In this document: positions 1-8,156 of the stretch, in pieces
Numbering within the stretch: the stretch's first letter is position 1
Layout of the letters: every line of letters begins with the position of its first letter
NCBI GenBank assembly: GCA_001917815.1
Contig: MNES01000056.1
Span: 1 to 64,000, forward strand
From: Chloroflexi bacterium 13_1_40CM_65_17
GTDB taxonomy: Bacteria; Chloroflexota; Dormibacteria; Dormibacterales; Dormibacteraceae
Direction of reading: 5' to 3'
Length of the DNA stretch: 64,000 bases
Position numbers and translations under genes: made by a program
The notes under the pieces: model-generated
Databases searched by the model: none
Told to the model about the DNA's origin: nothing
The model's input: the letters and a program-made list of their open reading frames with translations, nothing else

Positions 1-77
1 GAGTCCCGGGTCGCCCACCACTCTCCAGACCCGAGTAAACCCACGCCTGCCCGCGTTCTTGGCATCACACTTAGCGG

Positions 78-629
78 GTGCTCGACAGCAGGGAGCTCGA
101 CCCGGCAACCGAGTTCCGCCAGCTCTACGACCAGCAGTACGTCTCGGTATACCGCTCCATCCGTGGTGTCGTTCTGGACTCGGCCGCCGCCGAGGACCTC
201 ACGCAGGAAACCTTCGTGCGCGCCTACCGGGCGCGCCTACGCTACACGCCGACGGCTCCGCCGGGCGCCTGGCTCCGCCGGATCGGGATCAACCTCGCCA
301 TCTCCTACCTTCGCCGCCAGAAGCTGGCCAGGGTCCTGCCGGCCCGTCTGTATGTCGCCCCGGACCGGCGCGAGTACGATCGGGCCGAGGCCCGGGACGT
401 GGTGACCAAGGCGCTGTCGACTTTGAGCCCGAAGCTGAGGGCGGCGATCATCCTCCATTACTACGACGGCTTGACCCGTGAGGAGATCGCGTCCGTGCTC
501 GGGGTGCCGGCCGGAACGGTGGCCTCCCGGATCGCCAAGGCAGTCGCGATCATGCGGAAGTCAATTGGCAGCGATCAAGATTTCGGACCCGAGCGTTCGA
601 CTAATGAAGGTGCCCTACGTGGAAGATAA
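78..629 (+). CDS. ECF-type RNA polymerase sigma factor
   Basis: A 183-residue sigma-70 family protein of the extracytoplasmic-function class, which directs RNA polymerase to a small alternative regulon. Region 2 spans about residues 10-75, with the typical DLTQETFVRAY core near 40-50. Region 4 spans about 113-160, with the helix-turn-helix LTREEIASVLGVPAGTVASR. Length and the absence of region 3 fit ECF sigmas. The GTG start at 78 follows a purine-rich stretch. The 3' end overlaps the next gene by 26 bases, so the two are translationally linked, and that gene is a small membrane protein that could be its regulator. The target regulon cannot be told from the sequence. Confidence 0.9.
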   Translation: MLDSRELDPATEFRQLYDQQYVSVYRSIRGVVLDSAAAEDLTQETFVRAYRARLRYTPTAPPGAWLRRIGINLAISYLRRQKLARVLPARLYVAPDRREYDRAEARDVVTKALSTLSPKLRAAIILHYYDGLTREEIASVLGVPAGTVASRIAKAVAIMRKSIGSDQDFGPERSTNEGALRGR

Positions 630-894
630 ACCCACAGCGGGAGGGTCTAACCCACCCTCAGAAGACGACCTGAGCCGGATGATCCGGGACACGGTCGAGT
701 CGTGGAAGCCCCAGCGTGGACCCGACTGGTCTGGCGTCCTCATCCGGCTCGCCCATTCCGGCCCCCCCGCCTGGCTGCTGTACACAGCCGCCAGCGCGGC
801 GCTGATCGTGATCCTCGTCACCGCGTTCCTGGTCGGGTCCGCGCTCCAGATCGGCGCCTTGGGACCGCAGCCCGTGCCCTCGAACCTGCACTAG
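604..894 (+). CDS. small single-pass membrane protein, possible anti-sigma partner
   Basis: Product of 96 residues starting at ATG 604 inside the end of the sigma gene. Residues 1-50 form a hydrophilic cytoplasmic-type region (SEDDLSRMIRDTVESW). One hydrophobic segment runs from about 56 to 80, followed by a short proline-rich tail. It lacks the HxxxCxxC zinc motif of ZAS-type anti-sigma factors. Position directly behind an ECF sigma, with overlap, is the classical place for an anti-sigma factor, so that role is inferred from context only. No family was recognised. Its 3' end overlaps the convergent cyclodeaminase gene by 4 bases. Confidence 0.6.
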   Translation: MKVPYVEDKPTAGGSNPPSEDDLSRMIRDTVESWKPQRGPDWSGVLIRLAHSGPPAWLLYTAASAALIVILVTAFLVGSALQIGALGPQPVPSNLH

Positions 895-1847
895 GCCGAG
901 AAGAAAGACACCTCCTGGCCGAGTCCGCGCTCGCGCGCGGCAGGGAGGACCACCGAGGCCGCGGCAATGTCCCAGACGGCCAGCCCATGGGACTCGAACA
1001 GCGTGATGCCTGGTTGGTCGGGCGCCCGCCACGTGCCCGCCACCACCGAAGCGAGCTCGATCGCGCGGTCCCAGTTGAACTTGCCGGCTGCGTGAGCCTG
1101 AATGAGGTCGCCGCTCTCCAGCTGAGCGTCGGCCAGCTGGTCGACGACCACAGTCCGGGCTCGCGCCACCAGGTCCGCCGGGATCTCGGCGCGGTTCGGA
1201 AAGTTGGAGCCGGCGGCGATGACCAACGCGTGCGGCTCAACCCACCCGGCCTCCAGGACCGGCTCTGTGCTGGTGGTCATCGTGACCACGATGTCCGCGC
1301 CTCGAACCGCCGCCTGCGCCGACTCCGCGGCGCGAGTGCGTATCCCGAGCGCTGATTCCCGCTCGCGCGCGAAGGCGTCCCGGCGCACAGGGTCGCGACC
1401 GAAGACCCGCAGCTCTCGGATCTGGCAAACCCGAGACAGCGCAAGCGTCTGGGTGCCGGCCTGGTATCCAGTGCCGATCATCGCGATCGTCATCGGCCCG
1501 CGTGGCCCCAGCACTTTCGCGGCCACTGCGCTGGCGGCGCCGGTGCGATACGCGCCCATCAGGTCGGCTTCGATCAGCGCCTGCAGGCTCCCGTCGAGGG
1601 CAAATGTCGTGACGAGGAACCGGACGCGGCCGCCGGCGACCGTATAGGTCTTGAGGCCGGTGCAGCCCCCGCCGGGATATGACGCGAACATCACGTTGAG
1701 CAAACCCCCAGGGCCAAACATCCTGCGGCGCGGCTCGTTCTGCGCCACCCCGCGTCCGAGCTCGTCCATCGCGTTCTCGACCGCGCCGATCACGGCATCC
1801 ATGTCGATCACCTGCCTGACGTCGGCTTCGCGCAGCACCAGGGTCAC
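891..1847 (-). CDS. ornithine cyclodeaminase / mu-crystallin family protein
   Basis: A 318-residue NAD(P)-dependent enzyme of the OCD/mu-crystallin family, whose members deaminate or reduce amino and imino acids (ornithine, alanine, lysine-derived imines). Visible signatures are the substrate-site lysine in GGGCTGLKTYTV (near residue 66), the RTGAASAVAAK segment (near 102-111) and the dinucleotide-binding loop IGTGYQAG (near 124-131). Length matches the family. The GTG start at 1847 lies only 20 bases from the divergent hom start. The exact substrate cannot be assigned. Proline or alanine metabolism are options, because OCD homologues are often annotated loosely. Confidence 0.85.
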   Translation of the reverse strand: MTLVLREADVRQVIDMDAVIGAVENAMDELGRGVAQNEPRRRMFGPGGLLNVMFASYPGGGCTGLKTYTVAGGRVRFLVTTFALDGSLQALIEADLMGAYRTGAASAVAAKVLGPRGPMTIAMIGTGYQAGTQTLALSRVCQIRELRVFGRDPVRRDAFARERESALGIRTRAAESAQAAVRGADIVVTMTTSTEPVLEAGWVEPHALVIAAGSNFPNRAEIPADLVARARTVVVDQLADAQLESGDLIQAHAAGKFNWDRAIELASVVAGTWRAPDQPGITLFESHGLAVWDIAAASVVLPAARERGLGQEVSFFSA

Positions 1848-1867
1848 GGCGGGGAGAATAGCGGCCT

Positions 1868-3160
1868 ATGGCGACAAGCAGCTTGAATGTGGGGCTGATC
1901 GGGCTGGGCACGGTCGGCGCCCAGGTCGCGGAGCGAATGCTCATATGGCAGTCGCAGCTCGCTCGGCGCGCGGGCATCGAGCTGTGCCTGCGCCGGGTCC
2001 TCGTCCGCGACGTCAAGAAGCCGAGGACGGTCGCGGTCCCTCCCGAGCTGCTCACCGCCGACGCTGACGAGCTGCTCGACGATCCGTCCATTCAGATCCT
2101 GGTCGAGGTCGCGGGCGGTGATGAGCCCATGCACGGGTACCTCGAGCGGGCGATCCGCTCGGGCAAGCACGTGGTCACCGCCAACAAGGTGGTGATGGCC
2201 AGGCACGGCCCCGAGCTCCTCGACCTGGCCGCCGAAAAGAACGTCGACGTTTACTTCGAGGCGGCGGTGGGCGGCGGAGTTCCACTCATCAGCACGTTCC
2301 GGACCGACCTGCAGGCCAACCGTATCGAGCGTGTCTCGGCGGTCATCAACGGAACCACCAACTACGTGCTCGGCCGAATGGCGGCCGCCGGCCTCTCGCT
2401 CGAAGCGGCGGTGCGAGAGGCGCAGGCCGCGGGCTACGCCGAAGCCGATCCCACGGATGACATCGGCGGATTCGACGCCACCTACAAGCTCGCGATCCTG
2501 GGGTCGATCGCGTACGAAATCAAGATCCGGCCGGACGAAGTGTTCCGCGAGGGCATCGAAAGCATCGAGCCAGTCGACTTTCGCTATGCGCGCGAGCTCG
2601 GATACGCAATCAAGCTGATCGCCCATACACAGCGGCATCCGGGCAAGGTCGAGGCGCGCGTGCACCCGGCGATGGTGCCGCTCGACCACCCACTCGCCCA
2701 GGTCGAAGGCGCCAACAATGCCGTTTTCGTGGAAGGCGACCTCGTCGGCCAGGTGCTCCTGGTGGGCCTTGGAGCGGGCGGCCGGCCGACAGCCTCGGCC
2801 GTCGTCGGCGACCTCATCGATCTTGCGCGGTCCATTCGCCGCGGCGTGCAGAGCCGGCCGTCGTTCAGCTTCGACGATCGCATCGGAGTGATCCCGATGG
2901 GCGAGGTGAGGACGCGCGCGTACTACCGCGTGCGCGTTGACGATCGCACCGGCGTCCTGGCCGCCCTCGGCCAGGTGTTCGCGGAGGAAGGGGTCAGCAT
3001 CTCCAGCCTCATACAGAAGGACGCGTGGGTGGAGGAGCAGACGGCGGAGCTGGTCGTCACCACGCACCCAGCGCCCGACGCCAGCCTGCAGCGGGCGCGC
3101 GACCGCATCGCGCAGCTGACGCCGGTGCACGCGGTGTCGTCCTTCCTACGCGTCTTCTAA
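1868..3160 (+). CDS. hom: homoserine dehydrogenase
   Basis: This 430-residue enzyme reduces aspartate semialdehyde to homoserine, the branch point to threonine and methionine. The N-terminal Rossmann loop GLGTVG sits at residues 12-17. The catalytic domain carries the family signature AGYAEADPTDDIGGFD and the following TYKLAILGS. A C-terminal ACT domain (about 350-428, VRVDDRTGVLAALGQVFAEE) provides feedback control by amino acids, as in other monofunctional ACT-containing enzymes. It is the first gene of hom-thrC-thrB-lysC. The next start lies 3 bases after its stop. Asd, needed one step earlier, is not in this window. Confidence 0.96.
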   Translation: MATSSLNVGLIGLGTVGAQVAERMLIWQSQLARRAGIELCLRRVLVRDVKKPRTVAVPPELLTADADELLDDPSIQILVEVAGGDEPMHGYLERAIRSGKHVVTANKVVMARHGPELLDLAAEKNVDVYFEAAVGGGVPLISTFRTDLQANRIERVSAVINGTTNYVLGRMAAAGLSLEAAVREAQAAGYAEADPTDDIGGFDATYKLAILGSIAYEIKIRPDEVFREGIESIEPVDFRYARELGYAIKLIAHTQRHPGKVEARVHPAMVPLDHPLAQVEGANNAVFVEGDLVGQVLLVGLGAGGRPTASAVVGDLIDLARSIRRGVQSRPSFSFDDRIGVIPMGEVRTRAYYRVRVDDRTGVLAALGQVFAEEGVSISSLIQKDAWVEEQTAELVVTTHPAPDASLQRARDRIAQLTPVHAVSSFLRVF

Positions 3161-3163
3161 TAA

Positions 3164-4207
3164 GTGGGCGTCATCGCTCGCTACCGCGAGTTCTTGCCGG
3201 TTGGGCCGTCCACGCCTGAGGTCGACCTTCACGAAGGCTCGACCCCGCTGGTGCCGAGCCGCAACATCGGCCGTGCGCTCGGCCTCAGCCGGCTCTTCTT
3301 CAAGTACGAGGGACTGAACCCCACCGGTTCTTTCAAGGACCGCGGAATGGTAGTCGCGGTGGCGAAAGCTCTCGAGGCGGGCAGCCGCGTGCTGATGTGT
3401 GCGTCGACCGGCAACACCTCGGCCTCGATGGCCGCGTACGCGGCGCGGATGGGAGTGCGCGCGATCGTCGTCGTCCCATCGGGCGAGATTGCAATGAACA
3501 AGCTGTCGCAGGCGCTCATGTACGGCGCCAAGGTCGTCGCCCTGAAGGGAACCTTCGACACCGCGCTCGAGGCCGTGCGCGATCTCACCAGCCGATATCC
3601 GGTGGCGCTCATGAACTCGATCAACCCCGATCGAATCCAGGGTCAGAAGACGGCAGCATTCGAGGTCGTCGACGTGCTCGGCGACGCGCCCGACTATTTG
3701 CTGCTGCCCGTCGGCAACGCCGGCAACATCACCGCCTACTGGAAAGGTTTTCGCGAGTACCACGCGGCCGGCCGCTCCACTCGACTGCCTCGCATGGTCG
3801 GCGCCCAGGCCGACGGCGCGGCCCCGATCGTCGCGGGCCATCCGATCGCCAATCCTCGGACCGTCGCCTCGGCGATACGCATCGGCAACCCGGCGTCCTG
3901 GGAAGGCGCGACCAGCGCCCGCGACGAGTCTGGCGGACTGATCGCCGCCGTCACGGACACGGAGATCCTGGCCGCCCAGATCCGCCTTGCCAACACTGAA
4001 GGTTTGTTCGCCGAGCCTGCATCTGCCGCCCCGCTGGCGCTTCTTTTCAGACTCGTGATGGAAGGAAAGATCGAAAAGGATTCGACCACCGTGGTCGTGC
4101 TCACCGGGTCAGGGCTCAAGGATCCGGATGCGGCGTTGAAGAATGTCGAACCACCGATCGAACTCGATGGTGATGCCCGTACACTCGCTAAGGTCTTGAA
4201 GCTGTGA
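3164..4207 (+). CDS. thrC: threonine synthase
   Basis: A 347-residue PLP enzyme of fold type II that converts O-phosphohomoserine to threonine. The PLP lysine is in NPTGSFKDRGM (Lys58). The phosphate-binding loop is seen as LPVGNAGNITAYWKGF, and a C-terminal LTGSGLKDPD completes the family pattern. The GTG start at 3164 is 3 bases after the hom stop, so translation is coupled. Length fits the short class of bacterial threonine synthases. It lies between hom and thrB, which supply its substrate. Confidence 0.96.
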   Translation: MGVIARYREFLPVGPSTPEVDLHEGSTPLVPSRNIGRALGLSRLFFKYEGLNPTGSFKDRGMVVAVAKALEAGSRVLMCASTGNTSASMAAYAARMGVRAIVVVPSGEIAMNKLSQALMYGAKVVALKGTFDTALEAVRDLTSRYPVALMNSINPDRIQGQKTAAFEVVDVLGDAPDYLLLPVGNAGNITAYWKGFREYHAAGRSTRLPRMVGAQADGAAPIVAGHPIANPRTVASAIRIGNPASWEGATSARDESGGLIAAVTDTEILAAQIRLANTEGLFAEPASAAPLALLFRLVMEGKIEKDSTTVVVLTGSGLKDPDAALKNVEPPIELDGDARTLAKVLKL

Positions 4208-4241
4208 TCGAAGCTCACTCTGTTGCGCGGGTGCGTGGTTA

Positions 4242-5054
4242 GTGCGCGTACGCGTGCCCGGCTCCATCGCCAACATCGGCCCCGGCTTCGACTGCATGGC
4301 CATGGCCATCGACCTCTGGCTCGAGGTCGAGGCCGAGCTTGCGGAACATCCGTCGTGGGACTTCGAAGGCGAAGGCGCCGAGTATCTCGCCGCGCATGAC
4401 AACCCGTTTTCGCGTCTCAGCATGAAAGGACGCGTCCGCAGCGAGATACCGCTCGGGGTCGGGCTCGGCAGCAGTGCCGCGGCGCGCCTGGCTGCCTCCG
4501 CGCTCAACAGCCCCTGGGACGTGAAGAGCCATGTCATCGACGCCGGCGCGGACGAGGGACACCTCGACAACGTCGCGGCCTCCGCCGCCGGCGGCATCCG
4601 GATCGTCACCGAGCAGTTCGACGAGCGGCTGCCAAACCCCGGCTGGGGGCTTGCCGTGTTCGTGGCCCACGCCCCGGTGCCGACCGAGAAGGCGCGTGCG
4701 GTGCTGCCCGACTCGGTGCCGCTGGATTCGGCCGTCTATACCGCCGCACGCACCGCGCTTCTCGTGCGGGCGATCACGGCCAAGCGTCCCACGCTCCTGG
4801 ACCAAGCGCTTCGCGATCGTCTCCACCAGCCGCACCGCCTGCACCTCTACCCGTGGACGCAGGACGTGATGGACGCCGCGGACAAATCGGGCGCATACGG
4901 CTCGGCGATATGCGGAGCAGGGCCCAGCGTGTTTGCGTTCTGCGCCACCTCTCAGGCCGCGCGCATCTCCAAGGCCATGGCGGCCGCGGCGCCCCATCAT
5001 GGTCGCGCGATGGTCACCCGCGTCACCGATAAGGGGATGTTCAGGACTCTGTGA
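4242..5054 (+). CDS. thrB: homoserine kinase (GHMP family)
   Basis: A 270-residue GHMP kinase that phosphorylates homoserine for ThrC. Motif 1 is VPGSIANIGPGFDCMAMAI at the N-terminus. The ATP-binding motif 2 is PLGVGLGSSAAARLAAS, and motif 3 appears as GSAICGAGPSVFAF near the C-terminus. It is about 30 residues shorter than common homoserine kinases, mostly between motifs 1 and 2, but all three motifs are intact. The GTG start at 4242 is supported by motif 1 beginning within a few residues. The stop overlaps the lysC start in a GTGA. Confidence 0.93.
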   Translation: MRVRVPGSIANIGPGFDCMAMAIDLWLEVEAELAEHPSWDFEGEGAEYLAAHDNPFSRLSMKGRVRSEIPLGVGLGSSAAARLAASALNSPWDVKSHVIDAGADEGHLDNVAASAAGGIRIVTEQFDERLPNPGWGLAVFVAHAPVPTEKARAVLPDSVPLDSAVYTAARTALLVRAITAKRPTLLDQALRDRLHQPHRLHLYPWTQDVMDAADKSGAYGSAICGAGPSVFAFCATSQAARISKAMAAAAPHHGRAMVTRVTDKGMFRTL

Positions 5055-6262
5055 TCGTTCAGAAGTACGGCGGTACCTCACTGGGGACCGCCGCTCGCAT
5101 CCGGCGCGTCAGCCGGCGTATCGCAAACACGGTCAAGAGGGGAGAGCAGGTCGTCGCCGTCGTGTCCGCGATGGGTCACACGACAGACCGCCTCATCACG
5201 CTCGCGAAGAGCGTCAATCCCGAGCCACCGGCACGCGAGCTGGACATGCTGGTCGCCAACGGGGAGACCATCACCGCTCCGCTCGTCGCCATGTGCCTGC
5301 AGGGCATGGGCGTGCCGGCGGTCTCGCTGTCGGGCCTGCAGGCGGGCGTGCGCACCAGCGCGCACCACTCGCGCGCACGCATTCACGACATAAAGCCCGA
5401 TCGCATCCTCGAAGCGCTGCGCGAGGGCAAGGTTCCGGTGGTCGCGGGTTTCCAGGGGGTCACCGAAGACTTCGAGGTGACCACCCTCGGTCGTGGTGGC
5501 TCGGACACCACGGCAGTCGCGCTTGCGGCCGCGCTGAAGGCCGACGCGTGCGAGATCTTCACCGACGTCGACGGCATCTTCACGGCCGACCCACGAGTCG
5601 TGAAATCGGCCCGCAAGCTGAGCCACATCGGCTATGACGAGATGCTCGAATTGGCGGCAGTCGGCGCGCGAGTGATGCATCCGCGCGCGGTAGAGATCGG
5701 CGAGTTGTACGGCGTACCGATCCACGTGCGCTCGAGCTTCCATGACGGCGTCGGTACGATGATCGTCGCCAAGGTGCCGATGGAAGACAGACAGCGCGTG
5801 CGTGGCATCGCGCAGGAATCAAACGTCGCCAAGATCACGGTCGTGGGCGTCGCCGACCGCCCTGGCGTTGCCGCCGCGATCTTCGAGCCGCTGGGGAAAG
5901 CCGGGATCTCGGTCGACGTCATCGTTCAGAACATCGGTCGCTCCGGCCATACCGACCTCACATTCTCCGTGGCGGAGACCGACCTGAAGGCGGCTGAGAA
6001 GCTGGTCCGGGCCGCCGCCAAGCAAGTCGGGGCTTCGAGGGTCTCGTCGGCGGCTGGGATCGCCAAGCTTTCCATCGTCGGCACGGGCATGCTTGGTACG
6101 CCGGGCATAGCGGGCCGGATGTTTCGCGCGCTGGCCGACGCAGGCATCAACATCGAGATGATCAGCACGTCTGAGATCCGCATCACCTGCCTTGTTGCAC
6201 GCGACCAGGTCGAGAAGGGAGTTCGCACCCTCCACAAGGCGTTCGAGCTGGACCGGGCTTAG
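5051..6262 (+). CDS. lysC: aspartate kinase
   Basis: A 403-residue aspartokinase, first enzyme of the aspartate pathway to lysine, threonine and methionine. The kinase domain opens with VQKYGGTSLG and contains the FQGVTEDFEVTTLGRGGSDT catalytic segment and the EIFTDVDGIFTADPR loop. Two ACT-like repeats follow from about residue 265 (VVGVADRPGVAAAIFEPLG and IVGTGMLGTPGIAGRMFRAL), the usual site of lysine/threonine feedback. It overlaps thrB by 4 bases and ends immediately before the next TTG start. The operon therefore couples flux entry with threonine formation. Confidence 0.96.
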   Translation: MIVQKYGGTSLGTAARIRRVSRRIANTVKRGEQVVAVVSAMGHTTDRLITLAKSVNPEPPARELDMLVANGETITAPLVAMCLQGMGVPAVSLSGLQAGVRTSAHHSRARIHDIKPDRILEALREGKVPVVAGFQGVTEDFEVTTLGRGGSDTTAVALAAALKADACEIFTDVDGIFTADPRVVKSARKLSHIGYDEMLELAAVGARVMHPRAVEIGELYGVPIHVRSSFHDGVGTMIVAKVPMEDRQRVRGIAQESNVAKITVVGVADRPGVAAAIFEPLGKAGISVDVIVQNIGRSGHTDLTFSVAETDLKAAEKLVRAAAKQVGASRVSSAAGIAKLSIVGTGMLGTPGIAGRMFRALADAGINIEMISTSEIRITCLVARDQVEKGVRTLHKAFELDRA

Positions 6263-7276
6263 TTGCCGGTCAACGTTGCGATAGTCGGCCCCGCGGGGTC
6301 CGGCAAGACCACGCTGTTCAATGCCCTGACGGCGGGTCGTGGTGCAGACGGAGTGGGGATGGTGGACGTCCCCGACGAGAGGCTGCAGCAACTGGCCGGC
6401 GCGGTGAAGCCTTTGAAGGTCACGCCCGCACAGGTGCGTGTCGAAGACACCCCACCCGGAAGCCGCGCGCAGCGCGTGGCGTTCGCGCGGCAGTCCGATG
6501 TGCTGGTCAAGGTCGCCCGCTGCTTTGGCCCGGAACCGCAGCCGGCGGCCGAGCTCGAGGAGTTTGCACTCGACCTGGTGCTGGCCGACCTCGCTTCGGT
6601 CGAGCGGCGGCTGGAGGCGGTCGCCAAAGAGGTGCGCGCCGGCAAGAAGGACGCCACGGCCGAAAACGAAGTTCTGCAGCTGGCGAAAGAGCACCTCGAT
6701 GCCGGCCGGCCGCTGCGAACGCTTGTGCTCGAGGGCGAACAGCGTGATCTGCTCAAGGGCGTATTTCCGGTCAGCCTCAAACCGGCGGTCTACGTGGCCA
6801 ACGCGGCGGACGAGCTGCTCCCGCTCGGCGGTGGGCCGGCGGCGAAGGTGAGCGAGCTCGGCGCGGCCGAAGGCGCGCCCGTGATCGTGCTGTCGGCGCG
6901 CCTCGAAGCGGAGCTCGGCGAACTCGAGGCGCATGAGCAGGCGGAGATGCGCGCGGGCTATGGCATCGATGAATCAGGTCTTGGCCGCATCGCGCGCGCC
7001 GTGTGGGAGGCGGGCGGCCTGATCACATACTTCACAGCGGGCGAGCCCGAGGTTCGCGCGTGGCCTTGCGAACGCGACGCGCCCGCACCAGTTGCGGCGG
7101 GCAAGATCCACACCGACTTCGAAAAGCACTTCATTCGAGCCGAGGTGACCTCAGTGAATGAGCTGGTCGAAGCGGGCTCGATGGAGGCGCTTCGCGCGGC
7201 AGGAAAGCTTCGCGTCGAGGGACGCGATTACAGAGTCAAGGACGGCGACGTCGTGTTCTTCAGGGTCGGCCGGTGA
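6263..7276 (+). CDS. degenerate YchF/OLA1-like P-loop protein
   Basis: A 337-residue relative of the YchF/OLA1 nucleotidase, which binds ribosomes and favours ATP. The C-terminal TGS part is well kept: ITYFTAGEPEVRAW, then GKIHTDFEKHFIRAEV and a final RDYRVKDGDVVFFRVG. The G1 loop reads GPAGSGKTTLFNAL instead of the usual GLPNVGKSTLFNAL. The segment where DIAGLVKGA should occur (G3) is replaced by VEDTPPGSRAQRVAF, and the usual NVAE (G4-like) is NAADE. The protein is also shorter than typical YchF (about 363). Nucleotide use may be altered. The TTG start directly follows the lysC stop, so it ends the operon. Confidence 0.82.
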   Translation: MPVNVAIVGPAGSGKTTLFNALTAGRGADGVGMVDVPDERLQQLAGAVKPLKVTPAQVRVEDTPPGSRAQRVAFARQSDVLVKVARCFGPEPQPAAELEEFALDLVLADLASVERRLEAVAKEVRAGKKDATAENEVLQLAKEHLDAGRPLRTLVLEGEQRDLLKGVFPVSLKPAVYVANAADELLPLGGGPAAKVSELGAAEGAPVIVLSARLEAELGELEAHEQAEMRAGYGIDESGLGRIARAVWEAGGLITYFTAGEPEVRAWPCERDAPAPVAAGKIHTDFEKHFIRAEVTSVNELVEAGSMEALRAAGKLRVEGRDYRVKDGDVVFFRVGR

Positions 7277-7282
7277 CGCCGA

Positions 7283-7378
7283 TCAGAAGAGTCCCTTGCC
7301 GCCGAAGAACGACGTCCACATGAGGTTGCCCAGGAAGACCAGCACAGCCAGAACTACGAGTAGCAGGACCCAACGCAT
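7283..7378 (-). CDS. 31-residue hydrophobic micro-protein (candidate)
   Basis: A very short reading frame on the minus strand, from ATG at 7378 to TGA at 7283. It encodes 31 residues starting MRWVLLLVVLAVLVFLGN and ending in a small tail with SFFGGKGLF. A single membrane-spanning helix occupies residues 3-22. It lies convergent to the YchF-like gene and fills an otherwise empty gap. No homologue is known to me. The evidence is only the uninterrupted hydrophobic pattern with a charged N-terminus, so it could be chance. Confidence 0.35.
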   Translation of the reverse strand: MRWVLLLVVLAVLVFLGNLMWTSFFGGKGLF

Positions 7379-7464
7379 GGTCCGTTTAACGACCCCCGAG
7401 CCTGGCTACTTGCGGCCCAACTGAGGTCTCGTCAGGTCGTTCCGCCTGCGCCATCATTGAGCAG

Positions 7465-7836
7465 GTGTCTCTTCGCTTCAGCAGTGCGCATGTATGGGTG
7501 CGGGTCGACGGACGAGAGGCGATTCTCGGTCTGAGTGACTACCTGCAGGACCAGATGGGCGAGATCACCTCGCTCGACCTGCCGGACCTGGGAGACCTGC
7601 TGCATGCCAGGCGCCGCATGGGCCATGTGGAGTCGGAGGAGGCGTCCTCACCGCTCGAAGCGCCGATCACCGGGGAGGTGATCGAGGTGAACGCTGAAGC
7701 GCTCGAAAACCCCGACATCGTCAACGGAGAGCCCTATGGCTCAGGCTGGCTGCTGCGCGTGCGCATCGAAGACCCGAGCGAGCTGGATGACCTGATCAGC
7801 GAAGAGGAGTACGCGGAGCTGACGACCGAGGTCTGA
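7465..7836 (+). CDS. GcvH-like protein lacking the lipoyl lysine
   Basis: A 123-residue protein with the fold signature of glycine cleavage H protein: HVWVRVDGREAILGLSDY, then QMGEITSLDLPDLGD, then PITGEVIEVNAEALENPDIVN and GSGWLLRVRI. In true H proteins the lipoylated lysine lies in ESVKA. Here the aligned residues are ESEEA, so the lysine is replaced by glutamate and the swinging arm cannot be attached. No gcvT or gcvP gene is nearby. It may be a lipoate-independent relative with a structural or regulatory role. GTG start at 7465. Confidence 0.85.
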   Translation: MSLRFSSAHVWVRVDGREAILGLSDYLQDQMGEITSLDLPDLGDLLHARRRMGHVESEEASSPLEAPITGEVIEVNAEALENPDIVNGEPYGSGWLLRVRIEDPSELDDLISEEEYAELTTEV

Positions 7837-7858
7837 CCTCCTAGTTTCGTGTAAAGCC

Positions 7859-7887
7859 TTGACAGTGCCCATATTCAGCGGTATAAC
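7859..7887 (+). promoter_or_regulatory. sigma70-type promoter
   Basis: TTGACA at 7859-7864 and TATAAC at 7882-7887, separated by exactly 17 bases. This is one of the best-matching housekeeping promoters in the window. Transcription would start near 7894 and run into the structured leader upstream of the 8157 gene. Confidence 0.75.
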
Positions 7888-7893
7888 TGCGCC

Positions 7894-8156
7894 CGGGACA
7901 CAACATGTCGTAGCCCACGTCCTCCCCGGTTGAGTCCCACGGCCCAACAACAGGCAGGCGGCAACCCCCTACAGGTCCCACCCCACGATCCCGAACAGGC
8001 TCCCCCAGCCGCCTGCCTGTCTTGACCTCCCCAGCATGGGGAGGTCGACCCACCTCCCCGCTCCGCGGGGAGGTCGGCCAGCTCGCGAAGCGAGCTCGCC
8101 GGGTGGGGAGTCGCAACCACCCATTGCACACAGGAGAACTTCTAGACTCCTAAACG
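7894..8156 (+). ncRNA. structured leader or small RNA with competing hairpins
   Basis: About 260 non-coding bases follow the 7859 promoter. A perfect 13-bp pairing joins 7950-7962 with 8008-8020. Then come four complementary arms: A 8024-8032, B 8038-8046, C 8052-8061 and D 8065-8074. A pairs with B (9 bp), C with D (10 bp), and B can instead pair with C (8 bp), so two folds exclude each other. A further hairpin is at 8080-8096. The arrangement resembles an attenuator or riboswitch platform, but no known riboswitch, SRP RNA, tmRNA or RNase P signature was recognised. A standalone small RNA is equally possible. Confidence 0.45.

Noticed and set aside
1844-3130. 428-residue minus-strand frame opposite hom
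   Set aside because: Antisense shadow of a clearly conserved gene, typical of GC-rich DNA.
7841-8156. Small ORFs across the structured leader
   Set aside because: They overlap each other on the minus strand, have no ribosome sites, and match the hairpin-rich RNA instead.
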